DNA of 64,000 nt from assembly GCF_020520425.1 (NCBI RefSeq), contig NC_079487.1, forward strand, positions 43,903,219-43,967,218, read 5' to 3'. Positions 21,009 to 31,530 of the stretch are shown here, piece after piece. Position numbers and translations under genes: made by a program. The DNA comes from Spinacia oleracea. Its lineage: Eukaryota; Streptophyta; Magnoliopsida; Caryophyllales; Amaranthaceae. Each line of letters begins with the position of its first letter. Position 1 is the stretch's first letter. The notes under the pieces were generated by a model. That model made no database searches. It was not told where the DNA came from and saw only the letters and a program-made list of their open reading frames with translations.

Positions 21009-23069
21009 GATGGGTGACTTGGATGGTTTCAGTGCTGTCTCGTAACATTTCTTCGCATCCCTTTGCTGCCCTTTGATTTCCATGACCCCCCACTTGGTTG
21101 GAAATTTGATTGATTGGTGATATGTTGATGGCACTGCCTTCATTTTGTGGATCCATGGTCGTCCTAGGATGACGTTGTACGCTGATGGACAATCGACGAC
21201 GTTGAACTTGGTCATCATGTTGACGCCTTCTGTGTACGTAGGCAGCGATATCTCTCCTACCGTTCGTAGTGCTTCTCCACTGAACCCTACCAGGACTGTT
21301 GATCTCCTTACTATGTTTTTCTCTTCTAATCCCATTTCTTGTAGTGCTTCCAAGAACAGTACGTTGGCTGAGCTTCCGTTGTCGACCAGTATCCTTTTGA
21401 TCAATGCGTTCCCTATTGGGAGCGATATTACCAAACCGTCGTGGTGCTCCCGCTGTGTATCTACAGAATCTGAATCGTCGAAAGTAATAGCCATTGCGGT
21501 CAGGGACCTGTGTAGTGCGACCTCGTCTTCGGTTTGTCCCTCTTCTACGGTCTCAGATTCTCCCCTGTTAATTTTTTTAGCTGCAGAAGAGGTTAGTCCA
21601 CAAATATCTGAACCACCGGAAATAACATTTACCACTTTATTGAACGGTGGTGGGTCTGGTCGCTCGCTGCTTGTCGCTGGGCCGGGTAGGGTGGTTTGCT
21701 CTTTGGAAAATGTTTCTTTTCCCTTGTCGCTCAACAGTTCCTTTAGATGCCCCCGTTTTAGGAGGTATGCGACTTCCTTTCGGAGGGAGATGCACTCCTC
21801 GGTTGTGTGTCCGTTGTCGCGGTGGAAGTCGCACCATTTGCTCATGTCCTTCATGGAGTCCGGTCTGTCGTTCTTCCGGGGCCATCTGACTGTTCCACCT
21901 ACATTTTGAAGGGCGTTCACCACACCTCCAATGTCGACGTTGAAGCCGTAGTCGGAGATGTTGGGGTGTTCGACCCGCTCGTTCCTGTAAACATTGTTAG
22001 TATCATAATACTGATTGACACTTTGTACCTGGTTTTGCCGAACATACGGTTGGTGTCGCCAATTGTTGTTCCTTGGGGTGTACGATCTTCTGTCGCTGCT
22101 GCCCCCCGTCGATCGTTGAGATGCTGTTCGGATAACCTCGTCGTCTTCGATTCGCATCTGGGCGGTGGCCCTTGATCGCACCTCTTCGAAAGTTGCACAG
22201 GGGTATTTGGTTATTTCCCGGTACAGCTCCGAATTGGGGATGAGGCCTCTCTTGAACGCCTCAATAGCAGTCCTGACATCACAATTTTTTATACCAATTT
22301 TTTCACAATTAAAACGGTTAAAATAATCGCGTACCGACTCGGTTGGCCCTTGAACCAACCGATAGAGATCGCTGGTTTGTTTTTCTAATTGGCGACTGCT
22401 GGCGAATTGTTGATAGAAGGCGTTGATGAGGTCGGACAGACAGGAGATGGATCTGGGAGGGACGTTCGTGAGCCATTCCAAAGCTGCTCCATCGAGGGTG
22501 CCGCCGAATGACTTGCACATAACAGGTTCCACTAGGTCGTGCGGAATCCCGATCTGCCACATGCGCTGCTTGTAGAAGTTGACGTGCCTATAGGGGTCGG
22601 ATGTCCCGTCGTACAGGGTGGTCCAGGTTGGGAGCCGGAGTGTGTGCGGAACTGTCACTCTAGCGATCGCTTCGCAGAACGGCGACGCGGCATATCCGTC
22701 GGTCGGCTCGGTCTCCACTGGTGTAGGTGCCCCGGGGAACCTGGTCATCAACTTCATCAGGCGGGAATAGTGCTTTGTCATGCGTGCATCCATCTTGTTC
22801 AGGCGTTGGGTCACCGGATCGGGAGCTTCTTTGTCTTCTTCCTCACGGGTTTCCTCCTCATCGTCGGTCACGTCTTCAAAGTCATCGGGCATCTCGAACG
22901 TTAGCTTTTTTGGCTTCCCACCTTTGTAGCGGGACTGGTGCTTGTTGCTCTTTACAGATTCGAGCTCTTTCTGGAGGGTTTCATTGGATGCCCTCTCTTG
23001 GGCTAGTTCGGCTTGGGCTTTCTCGTAAGCCGCCTTCATCTCTGCGATCGTCATCTCTCCAGTAGTCAT
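21006..23069 (-). CDS. gag: Tat-A gag-protease
   Basis: 687 residues. An N-terminal coiled coil (EMKAAYEKAQAELAQ) precedes a Lys-rich, then acidic stretch. A retrotransposon gag (capsid-like) domain spans roughly residues 130-300 (LPTWTTLYDGTSDPYRHV..., GAALEWLTNVPP..., FNRFN). A CCHC-like knuckle is near residue 411 (CDFHRDNGHTTEEC). An aspartic protease motif LVDNGSSANVLF is near residue 560, with Asn in place of the usual Ser/Thr after the Asp. The start Met follows the PBS by about 40 bp, the first good start. The frame ends at UAG in a readthrough context and pol continues in phase. No internal lesion. Confidence 0.95.
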   Translation of the reverse strand: MTTGEMTIAEMKAAYEKAQAELAQERASNETLQKELESVKSNKHQSRYKGGKPKKLTFEMPDDFEDVTDDEEETREEEDKEAPDPVTQRLNKMDARMTKHYSRLMKLMTRFPGAPTPVETEPTDGYAASPFCEAIARVTVPHTLRLPTWTTLYDGTSDPYRHVNFYKQRMWQIGIPHDLVEPVMCKSFGGTLDGAALEWLTNVPPRSISCLSDLINAFYQQFASSRQLEKQTSDLYRLVQGPTESVRDYFNRFNCEKIGIKNCDVRTAIEAFKRGLIPNSELYREITKYPCATFEEVRSRATAQMRIEDDEVIRTASQRSTGGSSDRRSYTPRNNNWRHQPYVRQNQVQSVNQYYDTNNVYRNERVEHPNISDYGFNVDIGGVVNALQNVGGTVRWPRKNDRPDSMKDMSKWCDFHRDNGHTTEECISLRKEVAYLLKRGHLKELLSDKGKETFSKEQTTLPGPATSSERPDPPPFNKVVNVISGGSDICGLTSSAAKKINRGESETVEEGQTEDEVALHRSLTAMAITFDDSDSVDTQREHHDGLVISLPIGNALIKRILVDNGSSANVLFLEALQEMGLEEKNIVRRSTVLVGFSGEALRTVGEISLPTYTEGVNMMTKFNVVDCPSAYNVILGRPWIHKMKAVPSTYHQSIKFPTKWGVMEIKGQQRDAKKCYETALKPSKSPI

Positions 23070-23107
23070 GGTGAGAGGGGTGCTTTTGTGTAAAACCTAG
23101 TTAATGT

Positions 23108-23124
23108 CCCCACAGACGGCGCCA
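23108..23124 (-). other. Primer binding site of Tat-A
   Basis: Minus-strand TGGCGCCGTCTGTGGGG three bases after the 5' LTR. The first bases fit the 3' ends of tRNAs ending CGGCGCCA/GGGCGCCA (Asp, Lys types); elements 2 and 3 have the identical PBS. The exact tRNA is not certain. Confidence 0.85.
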
Positions 23125-23127
23125 AAC

Positions 23128-23795
23128 TGTTTATGCCAAAATTCGTATGGGGGCGACTTTCGGCTAGGGTCGACACTAACTAAGCAAAGAATCAACGACA
23201 CAAATAAAGAGGCACGACACAGAGGAGTGTTGACGCGGAAAACCCAGGAACAAGGTAAAAAACCGCGGATAGCTATGAGGCTATCAATCCACTAAGTATT
23301 CTATATGATTGTTTATGCTTTTCTTTCTGAGAATCGATCACTAAAATCTCAAGTACAATAATGAATGATGAAATAGTTTATAACTTAAGAGTTTCGGAGC
23401 TTCAATGAATGTCCCCTCATCACGCCGTTCTCTATCCTTTTATATGCTCAATGCTAACGGTTCTATTGGTTGGGAAGATCCCTAGAAGATAGGGATTCTT
23501 CTTGGCCGTTGCTCACGTCTTCAACAAATTCCCTAATCTTCGGTCAAAGTTTGGACTTCTTCCCATCTTATGACGGCGTGGCCCATGTTGGGCTTCTGGG
23601 CTTGGAACTTGACCTATCTCCTCTTGTCGCCAGAGCCTTGTCGCTGGTCTTACGTCGCCCAGGCTTTGTCGCCTGTCGCTTCACTTGTCATGCTCACGTG
23701 ACGCGACGCTACCTGCGATACGATGATACCTGGATGGCACGACAATATCAGACGTCAAAGCAGTTATGTCGTTAGTCCAATAAAGTGGGATAACA
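23128..23795 (-). repeat. 5' LTR of Tat-A
   Basis: 668 bp, same termini as the 3' LTR. Carries the sense promoter (TATA box at 23,437-23,444 on the minus strand). Confidence 0.97.
23437..23444 (-). promoter_or_regulatory. TATA box of the Tat-A 5' LTR
   Basis: Minus-strand GCATATAAAAGGATAG contains TATAAAAG. Conserved in the other LTR. Transcription would run leftwards through gag and pol. Confidence 0.7.
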
Positions 23796-23800
23796 GAGAA

Positions 23801-23896
23801 TATGTAGTATATAAACTGTCGTATCATCAATGAGAAGGAGTGTGGTTTTGAGTTATATTTATCAGAAGTACATACTTTTATTCTATTATAGGCACA
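23801..23896 (+). repeat. 3' LTR of copia-2, second part
   Basis: Sequence resumes after the Tat-A TSD. A TATATAAA box is at 23,808-23,815. The right limit is approximate: no partner LTR is in the window. Confidence 0.55.
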
Positions 23897-25361
23897 TTTA
23901 AATATTGAACATATTTCATTTATCCTAATCTATATTAATTTGTTTAAATCCTTAATTATCCCTAACCTTCTCCCCTACTAATTAATCTTGTCGTCACACC
24001 CTCCTCCAATGACTTATGACTCTCTCCATCTATCACAATTCACAACCCCCATTCCCTTCCTTAATTTCCCTTGCATTATCATAACCTCCCTCATTTGATG
24101 TCTCGGTTAATTACATCTACTATATAGTACTCCGTACGACTTACAAAGTTAGCGTGTTTGTAATTCTGATCTCTATTTATCGAAAGGGTTTTAATTCCTA
24201 TGAACAAAAAGTCTGAATAGTCATAATTGGGTTTCCTTTGAAGGCAACGGATTGTCATCAATCTTGAACAGGCGAAGCACGAGATTGATGAAATTGCACT
24301 CTAAGCAGGACCATAAAGTTTTAATGAGCATCTTTAATAATGAAAAGGACTCCCAATTCAGGAATCACGATTGGTTAATTTCAAACCTTTTCTTTCCAAA
24401 ATCCTCCTAAGATTTTGTTTTGATTGAACGTTTGGAATTTCGATGGTTTCTGTTAAAAGCACATCAACTTCCCATGGTCAATATTCATAATAATCACACA
24501 ATGTACATTAATGCATTATGAATTTATGATCATGCTCATCTCCAATCTCTGACATTTATGTAATTTTCTGACCATACTTAATAAATAAATTATAAGTGGG
24601 GGTGGGAATATTCGAACCTGAGACATATTATACACAAATATTCAATTTTAACCATTAAACCGATACATTATTGATTTTAGCTACGCTGTAATTTTGCAAC
24701 AAATATGCACCGAAAAAGTATTTGTACAACCAAATTTGGGGGGTGCTACCTAACAATTTGTTCGGACAAAAAATTAGAAATATAAGAAAATGCAAGTTGT
24801 GTAACTAATATAGTAATATGTTATTTGGTAAAAGAAGATTATCTTAATTAAGTTGGGATTTGGGGTCTTCCAACCTTTTAAGCATATGATGATGGTAACC
24901 AAGTACATTGAACATAACCATGCGTGTACATTAAATATGTTTTTTTTTTTTTGACAACGATTTATGTTCTTAATTCAATTAAATGTGAAATATTTCATGA
25001 TCCATGTTAATGTGTTGTAATACTACTTGTCGAAGATCAATTAAAATTTTTATGCTTTATTCCAATTTCAGTTTTTAATTTTTTGTTGTCAGTTTTTATA
25101 TAAAATGTTCTCATGCATGGTAAACTTTCATATGATTTTATTTATTTATTGTTCTTCTATTTTTGGCATAAAAAAGGTAATTGTTTCTAAAAGTCAATGT
25201 TAAATAAACTAAAAAAAAATTATGTGTTATAAATCAGTAAAAATACGTAACTTCAAAAAACAATACTTGTACGTAGTAACACATAGAATCAGTAAACACA
25301 TACTACGGTCTACATACATGTTTTAATTAAAAAGTTTGTTTTAATTAGTAAAATTATACGA

Positions 25362-25470
25362 AGTATAATTTAAGTTTAGCAAAATAACGGCCTTTTAAGA
25401 TTAGCAAAACAACCCCGTCAAAAAAAAGAGTTTAGCAAAACAACGGCTTTTTAAGTTTAGCAAAACAACG
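25362..25470. repeat. Imperfect repeat of TTTAGCAAAACAACGGC
   Basis: Four imperfect copies of a unit of about 25 bp, AAGTTTAGCAAAACAACGGC with short T-rich or A-rich joints. Confidence 0.7.
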
Positions 25471-25661
25471 GCTTAGAAGAACAAAAGAATTTACTAGTCA
25501 TCAATATCTCTATTATACAAGCCAAGAGGGGAGCGTTATTTTCGTAATCACGCTTTGGTGTCCCCATGTAAAATACTAAAATACCCTAAGCATTTCACAC
25601 TTACATATTATTGTGAATCTGATTATTTATTATTTTAAAAAAATGATTAATTAGTTTTTTT

Positions 25662-25830
25662 CACGGCAAATAATTACCTATATTAGCTATATAATTTTTG
25701 ATTTTATTATGTAAATCAATCACGGCAAATAATTAACTATATTAGCTATATAATATTTGATTTTATTATGTAAATCAATCACGACAAATAATATTACCTA
25801 TATTAGCTAGCTAATGATACTCCTGTTTAA
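25662..25830. repeat. 59-bp tandem repeat
   Basis: CACGGCAAATAATTA recurs at 25,662, 25,721 and (as CACGACAAATAAT) 25,780, period 59, with the third copy partial. The units share TATATTAGCTATATAAT and a TTTTATTATGTAAATCAAT tail. Confidence 0.85.
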
Positions 25831-26068
25831 TTTATTAGTTGTCAAAGATATTAATATTATATTCTAAGTCTATAATCAAGGAGATGACATCTCCTTGATA
25901 TAATATTCTTAATACTTCCATCAAGCAATGTAAGTAGTATATATTATATGATTTACATCAATGCGAAACACACAATTCAATTCATTTCTGAAATATAGGA
26001 TTCATCTTTATGTCATTTTGTTTACGTTAGTACTACAATTTAGATTTTTCGTCATATAATACATGTAT

Positions 26069-26337
26069 CACTACAAGATATTGTACTATTAACGACGGGA
26101 AATCAAGTCGCGAAAGACCAATAATCGTTGATTAACGACGGGATTTTCTGTCGCGAACCCGTCATAAAAGGGGGTCGTCGTTAATAGAAAATCCGGTCGT
26201 TAACCCGTCGAAAAAGACATTTGCGACGGTTATTCCCGTCTTTGTTTTGTTGTTAGCCCCGTCGCAAAAGGCTTTTGCGACGGGATTTTTGACCCGCCGT
26301 AATTAGGTTGTCGTTAAAGATACAAATTCTTGTAGTG
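26069..26337. mobile_element. CACTA-type MITE, 269 bp
   Basis: Begins CACTACAAGATA and ends TCTTGTAGTG, the terminal inverted repeat of CACTA (En/Spm) transposons. It is flanked by a 3-bp TSD, TAT, as expected for that superfamily. The interior is full of short inverted repeats built from GACGGG/CCCGTC and TCGCGA-like words and has no ORF, so it is non-autonomous. Confidence 0.9.
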
Positions 26338-26527
26338 TATTACATTGTTTCACTATGTAAATTCTTTTTTTTATCTAGAGATTATTATAGCTAATTTTTA
26401 TTCATATGAACATTCAGAATAAATTTTCTAACATATTATTCATTGTGATTAGTAGTCATAATACAATTTTTATTTTTTATTTTTCGCACGCATAATGTGC
26501 ATATAAGACTAGTATTTATATATATAT

Positions 26528-26952
26528 TGTTCCGGTGTTGTAAAGATGGAAACAATGGGCTTCGAATGAAGGCCCTTTTGTATGTGTTGAAGATCTTGCT
26601 TGTTTGAATGAGTAGAGTCCGAATTCACCTGCACAAGAGCAAAGTCACTAGCCTCAGGGGTGTTTCCGAGGAAAGCCCCTCCGATGCCTAAGTAAGAACG
26701 ATGCTCCGATTCTAGAGAGAAGTTCTCTAGAAGAGTAGTCTTAAGGCGGTAAATTGGACGTACCTTGAGGTGTGAGCCTTGGCGGCCTATTTATAGTGTT
26801 TGCATAATAAATGCCCATAGGTCATTTATTGCTATTGGGCCTTGGGCCTTAATGGATGGCTGAATAGCCATTGGTAGGTTTGATGCTGTTGTTTAGAGCC
26901 ATTGGGCTTTGGACTTAGTGGCCCAATTGAGAGTCAATTGGGAGCCCAAACA
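26528..26952 (-). repeat. 3' LTR of element 2
   Basis: Plus-strand termini TGTTCCGGTG...GCCCAAACA. Its minus-strand start TGTTTGGGCTCCCAATTG is shared with the LTRs of element 3. Confidence 0.97.
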
Positions 26953-26954
26953 AC

Positions 26955-26972
26955 ATGCCCCCCAGACCCGGC
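26955..26972 (-). other. Polypurine tract of element 2
   Basis: Minus-strand GGGTCTGGGGGGCATG just before the 3' LTR. Element 3 has the same tract. Confidence 0.8.
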
Positions 26973-27129
26973 CCATTTAGAATTAAATGGGTGGGTTTCC
27001 AGCTGTCAGAAGTCCGAAAGTTCCCTCTCTTTTTTGAAAAGGGATGATTTGCATTGATGACAAGTGTTGGGAGTTGTATTGTGTTGTGGAGATCGTGGGT
27101 TGAGGAAGTTGATGCGCCTCTTTTCTTTT

Positions 27130-27138
27130 CTATAAATA
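27130..27138 (+). promoter_or_regulatory. TATA box of the element 2 antisense gene
   Basis: CTATAAATA on the plus strand, 262 bp before the ATG at 27,393 and outside the LTR. Element 3 has the same motif on its antisense strand at 61,549-61,557, about 250 bp before its ATG. A run of CT-rich sequence follows, as in many plant 5' UTRs. Confidence 0.75.
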
Positions 27139-27392
27139 CGGGGTGCTTTGCTCTTTTCGAACTTTTTACTCCTTCTTTCAAACCCATTCTCTCTCTAAAT
27201 TCCGGCGATCGCAGTGCAATTTGTTTCTTCAGATCTACGAAATTCGGCCAACTTTAGACTTCGGGAACTTGTGTTGTTCATATTATCGGCGAATTCCGCT
27301 TCGGAAAAAGGTAATTTGTTTCTGAATTCTCCTTTTTTCTTCGTTTTTCCTTCTACCCCTCAATCTCAACGCTAGACCGAGAATTCGCGGCC

Positions 27393-30300
27393 ATGGCAAA
27401 GAATAGGGGCAAGAGCAAGTTCGTCGTTGGCTCCTCTAGTGAGAGGGAGAACGTGCCTTCGGGAAGGTTACCGAAAACTTCGAGGGGTCGGCCTTCGGAG
27501 AGGCCGGTGGAGAGGCGTTCGACTGGTTGGGATGCTTCAAAAGATGATGTGGTCGGCGGGTCTAGCGTGTCTGAACGCGCAACTTCTGGTAAGAAAGCTG
27601 GTTCTTCGGGTGTGCGCCGCTCTTACCCTGAGTTTCCAGTTCATTGGACTGAAGCTGATCCGCAGGGCAAGTATGCCCCGATTCTGCATGAGACCACTAA
27701 GATCGATGGTCCCTTGGAAAAATCGGTCAGTGGTGACTGGTTGGTGGAGGCGAAGCTGGGGAACTACCATCGGAGAGCCGAAGAGTTATACGGAATCCAG
27801 CACGCCTTGGGGTACTGGTGCGAGCTTCCCGACCAGGAGCGTCCTCGGGTGACTCATCCGCCGAGGGGGTTCATCTCTGTGTATACTCATCATTTGGAGA
27901 ACGGTCTCCGCTTTCCTTTGGATCCCTTCGTTTCCGAGCTCCTGGTGTCGTACAACATCAGTTTGGCCCAGCTTACCCCCAAATCTATGAGGCACATCAT
28001 CGGATTTAGATGGGTGTGCGATTTTATTAACTTTCCATGTTCTGTTGCCGTGTTTCGGGATCTGCACGATCTGTCTTTCAACCACGCTTCCAAGGGGGAT
28101 GGGTATGGTTGGTGGACCATCATCAACAAAAGATCCCGAAGGAAGGGGGAGCCGAACTACATTACCGCCTACCCTTACCTCAGCTCTGATCATAATTGGA
28201 AGACGGAGTGGTTGTTCGTTCGTGTGCCGACAGATCCGAAGCATCCACATTTTTACCGCCCTCTGAAGTGGTTTGTGACTCCTGATCCTGATATGCGAAG
28301 CGTGGATGCTCCGGATCGGAACCATCACCACTACGTGGATCTCCTCCAGTGGTTTTTGGCTCGGGAGGACAACTACAAACTGCCGTCCAACTGGCTCCCG
28401 AACCTCAACTATATCTTGCGGGAGGACATTCTTGCTGTTGCCGGTCTCAGCAGGATTTTTGACAGGGGTAGGTGTCTTTCGGCTGGGACCGTGCTTTAGT
28501 AAGTTTGTCCTCCTCCTTTTTGTCTCGTTTTATTGACTTTGTTTTGTGCTTTGTTTCTGCAGAGTACGGCTTTAGCTGCGTTGATCCTGTGGTCTTGGGA
28601 ATTTCTTTGGATCTGAAGACCATTCACGACTCGGCCCCTGATTACAAGTTCGGGAAGGAGAATCCTCGTAATCCTCGCTTGAAGGATTACGTGCTGTCTC
28701 CGTCGGGTGTCGCTCGGATATCTGAAGTTCGAGCTGATCCGTGGGATTCTGCCTCTTCTCCCGAAGCTGTTCCAGTGAAAGTCGTGCTCCCTGATTTGAG
28801 GACAACCTCGGATCCGGTGAGTGTTTCTATATCTCGAAGTCTTTTGTTTGTCTTTCTTTCTGGTTGGCCGTCGGCTAACGTCTTGGTCCTGGATCATCTT
28901 TTTAGGGTCCTGGGACTGACGCTGTGCCGCGTGCCGTTCCTTCGGTTTCATCTCCGGCTCGGATAGATATCTCTTTATCTAGGAACCGGGTACTTCACGA
29001 TTTTTCTTTATTCCTTCCTTTGTCTTCTTTTACATTTATTGACCCTTGGTCTCCTCTGTTTAGGATCAGCGCAAAAGGAAGGGCAGCACTCTTTTGAGGC
29101 CTTCTGCGCATCCGAAGAAAGCGAAAGCTTCTCAGTCTTCGGAGAAGGTATTTGTTCTGACTTGGAGCTTTTTGTGGTTCGTTCTCTCTTTTTCTGAAAC
29201 TGACCTTTGAGCGTTTGCCCTGTAGGAAGCGGTTTCGGAAGTCATGCCTCCTCCCAAAAATCTCCTTCACTTCATGCCCTTGCCAGGGCAGAAGTTGAAG
29301 AGTGTGGTGGTTGCGGAACCGCCGCCCGTGGACCAACCGTTGGCTGAGGAAGATACCATCCCCTCTCCGCTGAAGCCGTCTGCTGCTTTAGGGATCGAGA
29401 TCCAGGATATAACCAAGGTGATGGAGGCAATTGAAGCCGACCTTGTTCCTGGCTCGGATGTCCCTATTGTGGCCGAGCAGAAGGAAGAATCTGCTGACGT
29501 TTCTCTCGAAAGGGAGAAAAGTCCAGATAAGGAGATGGTGGATCTCACCGAAGCTCACATACAGGTTCCCGAAGCTGAGAAGGAGGTCCCTTCTGCTGAG
29601 GAGGAGCAACCCGAGCAGGGTCTGACGAGGAAGAGGCGCCACTCGACCTTGGGCTCTACTTCGACCTCGGCCCTGGATAGACTGATCCACGTTGACCCTT
29701 GCTCGGATGTTCCGCTGAAACGGATCCCCGAGGAGGTAAGGGAGGCGATGGCTCGCTATGCTAGAGCTCCGGTTTTGGGGGAGAACCCCATGGCTCACGT
29801 GGGATCTTTGGTGGGTCCCGAAGCTGCACGGGAGAATCTTCTTCGGGCCAACCCGCAGTGGAGGGTTCCTGGAGCTGAGGAGAGGAACCCAGCTATGATG
29901 GCCCAATATTATCTGAATGAGGTAAGTGTTGGAAATTTTGTTTTGAGTTCCGTTTTTGGTTTGTTGTTTTCTCCTTTCCTCATCTTTTCTCGTCTTTTCT
30001 TCTTTCCCAGGCTGTTTTCTGGTCCTCGTTCGCTTCCGAGTGCAGCTCGGTTGAGGAGAGGCAACTGAGGAGGTATCAGGAGGCTTATGCTCGTGATATC
30101 CCTGTCTTGGACCAGAAGGCTGGGCAGCTCTTCGCCGAGATGGTGGACCTCAAGCAACTGTACCTTCAGTACAGTCGTGAGGCTAGGGAATCGGCTGAGC
30201 AGATCGGTGCCGAAGTTGGGAAGCTTACTTTCCGAGTCGAGGAGGATGCTGAAAAGATAGCTTCCTTCGACAAGGAGAGGAAAGAAATGGCCGCCAAGTT

Positions 30301-30811
30301 TGCGAGCGAACTTGAAGAAAAGGACAGTCTTCTCAAGGAGATGACTTCTAAATTTGAGGCGGCCATTAAGCAGAGCCAGGAAGCGGAGGCGAGGCTTCAG
30401 CAGTTTGTCAAGCATCGGGAGATTGTTCAGAACCAAGCTGACAAGGTACCCGTTCTTCAGCTGAAGATCCGAGAGAAGGATGCTGCCATTCGGAAATTGG
30501 AGCAAGAGAGAGTTGACCTCTACACTGCTGATCAGTGTAGGGAGCAATACTGGAATGGCATCCTGGGTGCTCGGCGGATGTTCGCGAAGCATATGCCTCA
30601 TTTCCCTTGGAATGAGAAGGTTCCGCTCTGGATGAGGGCCCAGGATCACTTGGTGGAGTGCCAGGCCGATCGAGACGAAGCTGAAGCTGAGCGCCAAGCT
30701 GCTCTTGCAGAGGCTCGGGCCCAGAAGGCGACTTCCGAAGGTGATACTACTGCTGGGGGTTCTTCGAAGGATGCTCCCCTGGGGGATGCTCCTGAGACTC
30801 CCAAGAGTTAG
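27393..30811 (+). CDS. Antisense gene of element 2: six exons, 997 residues, Transposase_28-like
   Basis: Proposed exons 27,393-28,467, 28,563-28,816, 28,906-28,989, 29,064-29,147, 29,226-29,921 and 30,011-30,811. All five introns are short (74-95 nt), T-rich and GT-AG. Joined length is 2,994 nt, in frame to TAG, no lesion. Residues about 150-310 resemble the plant 'putative gypsy type transposon' family (FPLDPFVSELLVSYNISLAQL). Basic, nuclear-signal-like patches follow (QRKRKG, KKAKA, TRKRRHSTLGSTSTS). The last exon (residues 731-997) is largely coiled coil (EKIASFDKERKEMAAKF). Element 3 has a diverged homologue with the same exon 2 length. It runs opposite to gag-pol and ends before the tandem array. 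Role unknown; the architecture suggests a nuclear, oligomeric protein. Confidence 0.85.
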
Positions 30812-31042
30812 GGATTCGGGCAGTCGTCTTCTTCAGAGTCGGTCGGTTCCAGTTGAGGACTTCCGAACATGTGCTTGCCTTTCCCCCTTTTGCCTCGGCG
30901 CTGCGTTGTACTCATTTCTTTTTGTTTTCTTTAGTACTTCGGTAGGCCGGTATTGTCTGTTGATGGCTGCCGATTTTAACTGTTTCATTTTTGTTTTCAA
31001 TTTTTGAGGCTTTCAATGTATTTGTACTCCCCCCAAATATTG

Positions 31043-31048
31043 AATAAA
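31043..31048 (+). terminator. Polyadenylation signal of the antisense gene
   Basis: AATAAA in CAAATATTGAATAAAAAATG, 232 bp after the stop codon. Element 3 has the matching AATGTTGAATAAAAATG on its antisense strand near 45,906. Confidence 0.7.
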
Positions 31049-31099
31049 AAATGAATGTTTGTTACTTGGCTGCTTCTTTTCAACTTGTACTTTCGCAAT

Positions 31100-31530
31100 T
31101 TTAGGTCTTTAAATCCGTAGATTTCTCGAGCTCCTCTTTCTGTAGACTTGCTAAAAACCTTTTGATCTTGCGAGCTCTTTAAATCCGTAGATCTGTTAAG
31201 AGACTTTTTAACTTTGCGAGTTCTTCAAATCCGTAGATCTGCTAAGAGACTCTTTGATTTTGTGAGTTCTTCAAATCCGTAGATCTGCTAAGAGACTCTT
31301 TAGTTTTGCGAGTTCTTCAAATCCGTAGATCTGCTAAGAGACTCTTTAGTTTTGCGAGTTCTTCAAATCCGTAGATCTGCTAAGAGACTCTTTAGTTTTG
31401 CGAGTTCTTCAAATCCGTAGATCTGCTAAGAGACTCTTTAGTTTTGCGAGTTCTTCAAATCCGTAGATCTGCTAAGAGACTCTTTAGTTTCCAGACTCTT
31501 CAAATCCGTCGATCTGCTCAGAGGTTTGGA
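31100..31530 (+). repeat. 46-bp tandem array in element 2
   Basis: Unit CTGCTAAGAGACTCTTTAG followed by TTTTGCGAGTTCTTCAAATC and CGTAGAT, period 46, about nine copies. The central copies are nearly identical and the edge copies diverged. The same position in element 3 holds a different array that shares the words GATCTG, CCGTGGATCT/ATCCGTAGAT and AGACTC. Confidence 0.9.

Larger units (their letters stand above)
13940..23795 (-). mobile_element. Tat-A: young, near-intact Ty3/gypsy Tat-lineage element
   Basis: 9,856 bp flanked by a perfect 5-bp TSD, GAGAA (13,935-13,939 and 23,796-23,800). LTRs are 668 bp each. On the minus strand the order is 5' LTR, PBS, gag-protease, UAG, RT, RNase H, second RNase H, integrase, spacer, antisense gene, PPT, 3' LTR. 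A second archaeal-type RNase H and an extra antisense gene are known hallmarks of the Tat lineage. All sense domains are open apart from the single gag/pol stop. Only one LTR difference was seen, so insertion is recent and the element may still be able to move. Confidence 0.95.
9449..23896 (+). mobile_element. Ty1/copia element copia-2, 5' truncated at window level, 3' LTR split
   Basis: The coding frame starts at the junction with the Angela-like LTR and runs to 13,869. The 3' LTR begins at 13,845 (TGTTAAGATAG) straight after the purine tract TTGAGGGGGA. Tat-A interrupts it after 95 bp and the sequence resumes at 23,801. Its 5' LTR and gag start must lie left of the window beyond the Angela-like element. 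The right end is uncertain: GGCACA near 23,896 is a guess because the 5' LTR is not available to compare. Confidence 0.8.
23897..26527. other. AT-rich host-like DNA, no gene
   Basis: No ORF of note on either strand and no RNA gene recognised. It holds short tandem repeats (25,362-25,470 and 25,662-25,830), a 25-bp palindrome at 25,875-25,899 (arms ATCAAGGAGATG) and a CACTA-type MITE. This is the only long stretch in the left half that is not clearly LTR retrotransposon. Confidence 0.6.

Noticed and set aside
17773-22904. Many plus-strand frames of 60-250 codons opposite Tat-A gag and pol
   Set aside because: Shadows of the GC-rich minus-strand coding frames; none has the splice-consistent continuity or domain content of the antisense gene at 14,913-17,161.
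23897-26527. tRNA, snoRNA or microRNA genes in the host-like stretch
   Set aside because: No cloverleaf with A and B boxes found. The 25-bp palindrome at 25,875-25,899 has a one-base loop, unlike a microRNA precursor.
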